Notes under the pieces: generated by a model
Database searches by the model: none
What the model was told of the DNA's origin: nothing
Seen by the model: the letters and a program-made list of their open reading frames with translations, nothing else
Shown: positions 7,285 through 9,214 of the stretch, piece by piece
How the letters are laid out: each line of letters starts with the position of its first letter
Numbering within the stretch: position 1 is the stretch's first letter
Assembly: GCA_025360395.1 (NCBI GenBank)
Contig: JANYCH010000387.1
Location: forward strand, 1-9,214
Direction: 5' to 3'
DNA length: 9,214 nt
DNA from: Cytophagales bacterium
Lineage (GTDB): Bacteria > Bacteroidota > Bacteroidia > Cytophagales > UBA9547
Position numbers and translations under genes: made by a program

Positions 7285-8841
7285 TTGAATATACTTAGCC
7301 TCCCTTTGGAGAAAACAAATCAGTTTTCGAAACTATTTTTAGATTATGTAAACGAAAACATAAGCCTTAAACCTTTTTACGGCAAATATCCTTCTTTAGA
7401 AAATTTTAAAAAACAGATTGAGGATAAGCATTTTGAGTCATCTAAAAGAATAATACTTGCAGAGGCCTTCAAATCCCAATATAAAAAGGAAAATCTTTCC
7501 TCAATTCAACAACAAAATATCAATCAGTTATTGTTGGCTGAAACCTTTACAGTCACTACGGGCCATCAATTAAGCCTTGCCACTGGCCCATTATATTTTA
7601 TCTACAAAATCCTTAGCGTTATCAGGCTGGCAGAAGAATTAAAACATCAATATCCGGATAATTATTTTGTACCAGTTTTCTGGATGGCGACAGAAGATCA
7701 TGACATTGAAGAAATAAACCATTTTTATCTCTTTGGCAAAAAGTATGAGTGGGGAACTCCGGAGAAAGGGCCTGCAGGGAAAATCTCCACACATAATTTA
7801 AAAGAACTTTTTGAAACGGTTCCGGATTGTCCTTCCTGGCTTTCAGACGCTTATTGTCACTCTGCCTCTCTGGCAGAAGCCACCAGGAAAATAGCTCAGT
7901 ATTTATTTGGCCAATATGGATTGTTGGTAATAGACGGGGACGATCCAAATTTAAAGAGGCAATTTTCTTTTGTAATGGAAAATGACTTGTTAAGGAATAA
8001 ATACGCCGCTATTGTTAGAGAAACCTCAGAAAATCTTCAAAAAGAAGCATACAAGGTCCAGGCTTTTGTCAGGAACGAAAATTTCTTTTATCTTAGAAAT
8101 CAATCCCGTGAAAGAATTGAAAAGCAAGATAAAAGCTTTAAGGTCCTTAATTCGGAAATATCATTTGATCAGGATTCGCTAGAATCTGAAATTAAAAATT
8201 TCCCTGAGAAGTTCAGTCCAAATGTAATTCTAAGGCCACTTTACCAGGAAATGATTTTGCCAAACCTGGCATATATTGGCGGCCCGGGAGAATTGGCTTA
8301 TTGGCTGCAGCTAAAAGGGGTTTTTGATTCTGAAAATACCCCTTTCCCTATTCTTTTTCCTAGAAAATTTGCCACAGTAATTGGAAAGGGCCTTTTGGAT
8401 AAATTACAAGCTGCAAATCTGGAATTTGAAAAATTGTTCTTATCAGAAAGGGATTTTTTTGAATTGTTAATTGAAAAACTTCAGGTCGAAAAACTGGATT
8501 TTAATGAAGAAGAAAGTTTACTGCTTCAGATAAAAAATCTTCTGTTACAAAAGGCCACCAAAGCGGATAAGTCATTCTTCCCAGCAATTGAAGCTGAAAT
8601 TTCCAAAACAAGTAAGGGTTTGGCAGATTTAGAAAAGAGGCTCAATAAGGCAATTGAAAGCCGGCATGAAACTGAATTAAATAAACTTCAGAATTTGAAG
8701 CGAAAGCTTTTCCCAAATAACGAGCTTCAGGAAAGAAATGACAATTTTTTAAATTTTTATATCAATAACCCTTATTTTATCGAATCTCTTCATCAGGATT
8801 TTGATCCTTTTGTATTTAAAATGGATTGTTTGATGTACTAA
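7285..8841 (+). CDS. bshC: Bacillithiol biosynthesis cysteine-adding enzyme BshC
   Basis: BshC catalyses the last step of bacillithiol synthesis in the cytosol, joining cysteine to glucosaminyl-malate. Bacillithiol is the low-molecular-weight thiol that replaces glutathione in Firmicutes and many Bacteroidota. The 518-residue length is normal. Family motifs are clear: TTGHQLSLATGPLYFIYKI (about 91-109), PVFWMATEDHDIEEINH (about 130-146), then RPLYQEMILPNLAYIGGPGE (about 317-336) and YWLQLKG. A charged helical, probably coiled-coil stretch follows at about 425-485. The ATEDHD segment corresponds to the GEDHD segment of the Bacillus protein. The start is TTG at 7285: an in-frame TAA (the lipoprotein stop, 7276-7278) lies just upstream and the next ATG is codon 134, far inside the enzyme. 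The 6-base gap after the lipoprotein gene suggests co-transcription and translational coupling. bshA and bshB are not in this window. Confidence 0.94.
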   Translation: MNILSLPLEKTNQFSKLFLDYVNENISLKPFYGKYPSLENFKKQIEDKHFESSKRIILAEAFKSQYKKENLSSIQQQNINQLLLAETFTVTTGHQLSLATGPLYFIYKILSVIRLAEELKHQYPDNYFVPVFWMATEDHDIEEINHFYLFGKKYEWGTPEKGPAGKISTHNLKELFETVPDCPSWLSDAYCHSASLAEATRKIAQYLFGQYGLLVIDGDDPNLKRQFSFVMENDLLRNKYAAIVRETSENLQKEAYKVQAFVRNENFFYLRNQSRERIEKQDKSFKVLNSEISFDQDSLESEIKNFPEKFSPNVILRPLYQEMILPNLAYIGGPGELAYWLQLKGVFDSENTPFPILFPRKFATVIGKGLLDKLQAANLEFEKLFLSERDFFELLIEKLQVEKLDFNEEESLLLQIKNLLLQKATKADKSFFPAIEAEISKTSKGLADLEKRLNKAIESRHETELNKLQNLKRKLFPNNELQERNDNFLNFYINNPYFIESLHQDFDPFVFKMDCLMY

Positions 8842-8847
8842 GCCCAT

Positions 8848-8878
8848 TTTGTTTATTTCAATTCAATGTGTTAATTTG
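8848..8878 (+). promoter_or_regulatory. Candidate Bacteroidota promoter of the downstream beta-barrel gene
   Basis: TTTG at 8848-8851 and TTAATTTG at 8871-8878 (one mismatch to TAnnTTTG) are separated by exactly 19 bases, the preferred spacing for the Bacteroidota primary sigma factor. Transcription would start near 8884, giving a leader of about 16 bases before the ATG at 8900. The box pair lies in the 58-bp gap after bshC, which suggests that the next gene is a separate transcription unit. Confidence 0.55.
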
Positions 8879-8899
8879 TCCATATACACAGGCTGTAAT

Positions 8900-9214
8900 A
8901 TGAAATACTTATCGGTGATGTTTTTGTTCGTGGCGTCCCTGGCCCTCGGCAGAAATAACCAAAAAGTAACCGGTCTCACAAATTACAAAGTACCAGAATA
9001 TCACTTTACCGATAGGGATGAAAAGGAAAGTTTTTGGAAAAGGGTAACCTTTGGAGGAAATATTGGTTTGCAAATAGGCAACCCAACCAATATTTTACTT
9101 TCACCAGCTATTGGCTATATTCCCAAAGGCAAGTTGTTCCAAGATAAATTTATGATTGGCATTGGTGCAACTTATATGTACCAGAAGATAAAATACACAG
9201 GTTTAAATTACGAA
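8900..9214 (+). CDS. Secreted outer-membrane beta-barrel-like protein, N-terminal part (cut by window edge)
   Basis: An open frame of 105 codons begins at the ATG at 8900 and runs off the right edge. Residues 1-17 (MKYLSVMFLFVASLALG) form a signal peptide, with cleavage probably near residue 17. A charged linker follows, then a pattern typical of small Bacteroidota outer-membrane barrels: KRVTFGGNIGLQIGNPTNIL at about 47-66, SPAIGYIPKGKLF and KFMIGIGATYMYQKIKYTG. Alternating polar and hydrophobic residues with frequent Gly and aromatics support beta hairpins. I cannot name a specific gene: the GGNIGLQIGNPTNI style occurs in many uncharacterised barrel proteins. An in-frame ATG at 8918 is a less likely start because it would shorten the signal peptide. 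The gene is preceded by its own promoter-like sequence and is probably independent of bshC. Confidence 0.75.
   Translation, partial: MKYLSVMFLFVASLALGRNNQKVTGLTNYKVPEYHFTDRDEKESFWKRVTFGGNIGLQIGNPTNILLSPAIGYIPKGKLFQDKFMIGIGATYMYQKIKYTGLNYE

Noticed and set aside
7622..7948. A 108-codon open frame on the minus strand inside bshC.
   Set aside because: It is fully covered by the BshC active-site region on the other strand, shows no recognisable domain or signal, and is best explained as a shadow frame.
8818..8850. AAAATGG / CCATTTT inverted repeat (7 bp, 19-base loop) across the bshC stop codon as a terminator.
   Set aside because: The stem is short and AT-rich with a long loop and no T-tract afterwards, and it overlaps the proposed -33 element of the next gene. 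Chance occurrence is likely in AT-rich DNA.

Overview
The window looks like ordinary chromosome from a member of the Bacteroidota, probably of the Cytophagales/Sphingobacteria type rather than a gut Bacteroides. The evidence is AT-rich DNA, Bacteroidota-style promoter elements (TAnnTTTG), a TonB-dependent receptor with an N-terminal carboxypeptidase-regulatory-like domain paired with a DUF4249 lipoprotein, a large AsmA-like protein, and a bacillithiol-synthesis gene (bshC). Shine-Dalgarno signals are weak or absent, and two genes can only start at TTG.

The left half (about 1-3734) is read from the minus strand. In transcription order it holds an AsmA-like envelope protein (3734 to 1233), a two-gene Xre-RES toxin-antitoxin module (antitoxin 1166-750, toxin 747-277), and the first 82 codons of an NADP-type malic enzyme (maeB, running off the left edge). 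A perfect 10-bp inverted repeat overlaps the asmA stop codon and lies just upstream of the toxin-antitoxin promoter region. It could be an operator, a terminator, or both.

A 234-bp divergent intergenic region (3735-3968) separates this from the right half, which is read from the plus strand. There a TonB-dependent outer-membrane receptor (3969-6341) is followed after 4 bases by a DUF4249 outer-membrane lipoprotein (6346-7278), and after 6 more bases by bshC (7285-8841). The tight spacing suggests one transcript joining a nutrient or metal uptake pair of unknown substrate to the last step of bacillithiol synthesis. A short gap with a good Bacteroidota promoter then leads into a secreted beta-barrel-like protein cut by the right edge (8900-9214).

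The main themes are envelope function (AsmA, receptor and lipoprotein, beta-barrel), thiol redox chemistry (BshC), and NAD(P) chemistry (RES toxin, malic enzyme). I see no mobile element, CRISPR array, tRNA or rRNA, and no clearly new biological system. The points most worth checking are the toxin-antitoxin control region, the placement of bshC behind the uptake pair, and the unknown substrate of that pair.
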